A DNA stretch of 8,076 bases. Origin: an uncultured Prevotellaceae bacterium (GTDB lineage Bacteria > Bacteroidota > Bacteroidia > Bacteroidales > Muribaculaceae). A program made the position numbers and the translations under genes. A model generated the notes under the pieces. That model saw only the letters and a list, made by a program, of their open reading frames with translations. It ran no database searches and was not told where the DNA came from. Position 1 is the stretch's first letter; each line of letters starts with the position of its first letter. Of this stretch, positions 6,886-8,076 are shown piece by piece. The stretch lies in assembly GCA_945645715.1 (NCBI GenBank), contig CALZFJ010000074.1, positions 1-8,076 of the forward strand. The letters are read 5' to 3'.

Positions 6886-8076
6886 ATGAAAAGGATTGCT
6901 TTGTTTGCGTGCGCCATTTGCGCACTGCTATACTGCTCGGCTGCCGATGTTGAAACCGTGTGGCCAAAAGGAAAAATACCTCACAGTCAAGCTCATCAGA
7001 TTGCTGCTATGACCGATGCTGCCGGAAGCAAGGATTTCAAGCCCGAAAAGCACCGCGTGGCTTACATTGAATGGATGCCGGCTCCCGACAAGAGCGTTCG
7101 CACCGATGCGTGCATGATTCTGATTTCGGGCGGCGCTTACCAGTGCTGCTGCGATGTGAACCTTGTAAAGCAGTGGTGTGAGCGCCTCACCCGCGAGGGC
7201 ATTCAGTGCGTGAATTTCGTGTATCGCACACCGCGCCCCGAGGGACTGCCCATATATCAATCGGCATGGGAAGACGCCCAGCGTGCCGTGCGCCTCATTC
7301 GCAGCGAAGCCAAGAAGCGCGGTTTCGATCCTGAGAAAATCGGCACCATCTCGATGTCGGCAGGCTCGCATCTGGCGTTGCTGCTTGCTGCAAATTCGCA
7401 AACTCGCGCCTACGAGCCTATAGATGCCCTCGATTCAGTCCCTTGCCACATCAATTGGGCTATCGTGAACGCACCGGCGTATGTCACCACCGATGGCGAA
7501 ACCGGAACTCCGGCATCACGACAAGGATATGGGGCTGACGTGAAGCTCTCGAGCGTATTCAAGTTTGACTCCCACACCTGCCCCATGTCGCTGCACCATG
7601 GTGGCAACGATGAATATTCGCCCAACGGCTCCACCCTCATCTATCGCGAACTGCGCCGCCGTGACATTCCTGCCGAGCTACATCTATATCCTGAAAAGGG
7701 TCACGGTGCCTACGGACTCGAACGTGCCGTGGAATTTATGCGCCAAATGCAATTCTACAAGCCGCTTGAGCCTGAAGTGAGCCTGATGAGCCGCTTTGAG
7801 AGCGACTCGGCTCGCCGCGAAGTGCTACGCCAAGATGTGTGGAAAGAGGGCGCTATGCCGTGCGCACAAGAGCAGCAGTGCAAGCCATTCATCGAGTGGC
7901 ATTTCCCGAAAGTGTTGAAGACAAAGGCTATACAGATTATCTACAGTGGCGGTGCATATATGGGAAATGACACCTACGGATTTGAAGTGATGCCCGCACG
8001 CCGCTATCTCAACGACCTTGGCATGACGGTGGTGACAATGCAATATCGCACACCGCGCCCCGAGGGACTGCCCATA
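6886..8076 (+). CDS. Secreted alpha/beta-hydrolase esterase, apparently with tandem domains (3' part outside window)
   Basis: The frame is open from the ATG at 6886 to the last base, 397 residues with no stop. Residues 1-20 are a signal peptide ending S-A-A; Cys17 does not sit in a good lipobox. The first alpha/beta-hydrolase domain (about 75-290) has an oxyanion motif 'SGGAY' (81-85), nucleophile elbow S156-M-S158-A-G160, a likely acid Asp242 in 'HHGGNDEYSP', and His273 in 'KGHGAYG'. This resembles acetyl-xylan-esterase or feruloyl-esterase-like lipases of Bacteroidetes. A linker (about 295-345) leads to a second start of the same fold: 'IIYSGGAY' at about 356-363, then 'MTVVTMQYRTPRPEGLPI' up to residue 397, which parallels 113-123 of the first domain. 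The gene therefore probably encodes two hydrolase domains. It is divergent from the S24 repressor. The substrate is unknown; a role in glycan deacylation is inferred from the family and from the nearby CE2-like esterase. Confidence 0.9.
   Translation, partial: MKRIALFACAICALLYCSAADVETVWPKGKIPHSQAHQIAAMTDAAGSKDFKPEKHRVAYIEWMPAPDKSVRTDACMILISGGAYQCCCDVNLVKQWCERLTREGIQCVNFVYRTPRPEGLPIYQSAWEDAQRAVRLIRSEAKKRGFDPEKIGTISMSAGSHLALLLAANSQTRAYEPIDALDSVPCHINWAIVNAPAYVTTDGETGTPASRQGYGADVKLSSVFKFDSHTCPMSLHHGGNDEYSPNGSTLIYRELRRRDIPAELHLYPEKGHGAYGLERAVEFMRQMQFYKPLEPEVSLMSRFESDSARREVLRQDVWKEGAMPCAQEQQCKPFIEWHFPKVLKTKAIQIIYSGGAYMGNDTYGFEVMPARRYLNDLGMTVVTMQYRTPRPEGLPI
7222..7254 (+). repeat. 33 bp direct repeat, copy 1 (first hydrolase domain)
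   Basis: These 33 bases encode YRTPRPEGLPI (residues 113-123) and are identical, base for base, to 8044-8076, 822 bp (274 codons) downstream and in the same reading frame. The match ends on the left at 7221 (g here, a at 8043). Confidence 0.97.
8044..8076 (+). repeat. 33 bp direct repeat, copy 2 (second hydrolase domain, at window end)
   Basis: Second copy of the repeat at 7222-7254, encoding residues 387-397. It runs exactly to the last base of the window, so its true right boundary cannot be seen. The nearby shared motif SGGAY uses different codons in the two domains (tcg-ggc-ggc-gct-tac against agt-ggc-ggt-gca-tat), which makes the perfect identity here stand out. Confidence 0.97.

Noticed and set aside
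6928..7640. Minus-strand open frames opposite the alpha/beta hydrolase
   Set aside because: Antisense to the catalytic domain with intact Ser, Asp and His motifs; no domain of their own.

Overview
The window looks like a fragment of a gut-type Bacteroidales chromosome, probably Muribaculaceae or a close relative. This is inferred from gene content and signals; no marker gene is present. The supporting points are a BspA-like leucine-rich-repeat surface protein, a membrane-spanning TPR/AraC regulator, a two-domain CE2-type carbohydrate esterase, a nucleoside kinase carrying a threonyl-tRNA-synthetase-like N-terminus, weak or absent Shine-Dalgarno sequences, and a -7 box matching the Bacteroidales TAnnTTTG consensus. 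Coding regions are moderately GC-rich and the spacers are strongly AT-rich. I see no rRNA, tRNA, CRISPR array, transposase or phage structural gene.

Layout. Five genes lie on the minus strand. Reading leftwards from the central control region they are an XRE/S24 repressor (6651 to 5956), a nucleoside (uridine-like) kinase (5918 to 4236), a CE2-like SGNH esterase (4176 to 3097), a TPR-TM-AraC regulator (3065 to 1374) and a BspA-like secreted LRR protein (1146 to beyond base 1, so partial). The spacers between the first four are only 37, 59 and 31 bp, so they could be one transcript or two overlapping ones. A 227 bp spacer with its own -7 box and phased A-tracts separates the BspA gene. One gene is on the plus strand: a secreted alpha/beta hydrolase (6886 to beyond 8076, partial), divergent from the repressor. 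Both outer genes run off the window and are open to its edge.

How the genes may work together. Two exported esterases of different folds (CE2/SGNH and alpha/beta hydrolase) suggest removal of acyl, probably acetyl, groups from glycans. The AraC-type regulator lies 31 bp behind the CE2 esterase and is a plausible local controller. The S24 repressor keeps the Ser and Lys of a self-cleaving LexA/CI-like protein and a correctly spaced Ala-Gly. The 234 bp divergent spacer next to it holds a cluster of TTACC half-sites that is a good candidate operator.

Most notable observations: the half-site cluster paired with an apparently cleavage-competent repressor; a 33 bp perfect direct repeat inside the alpha/beta-hydrolase gene whose second copy ends exactly on the last base of the window; the tandem hydrolase architecture this implies; and five A-tracts phased at 10-11 bp upstream of the BspA promoter. 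I found no clear new defence or mobile system.
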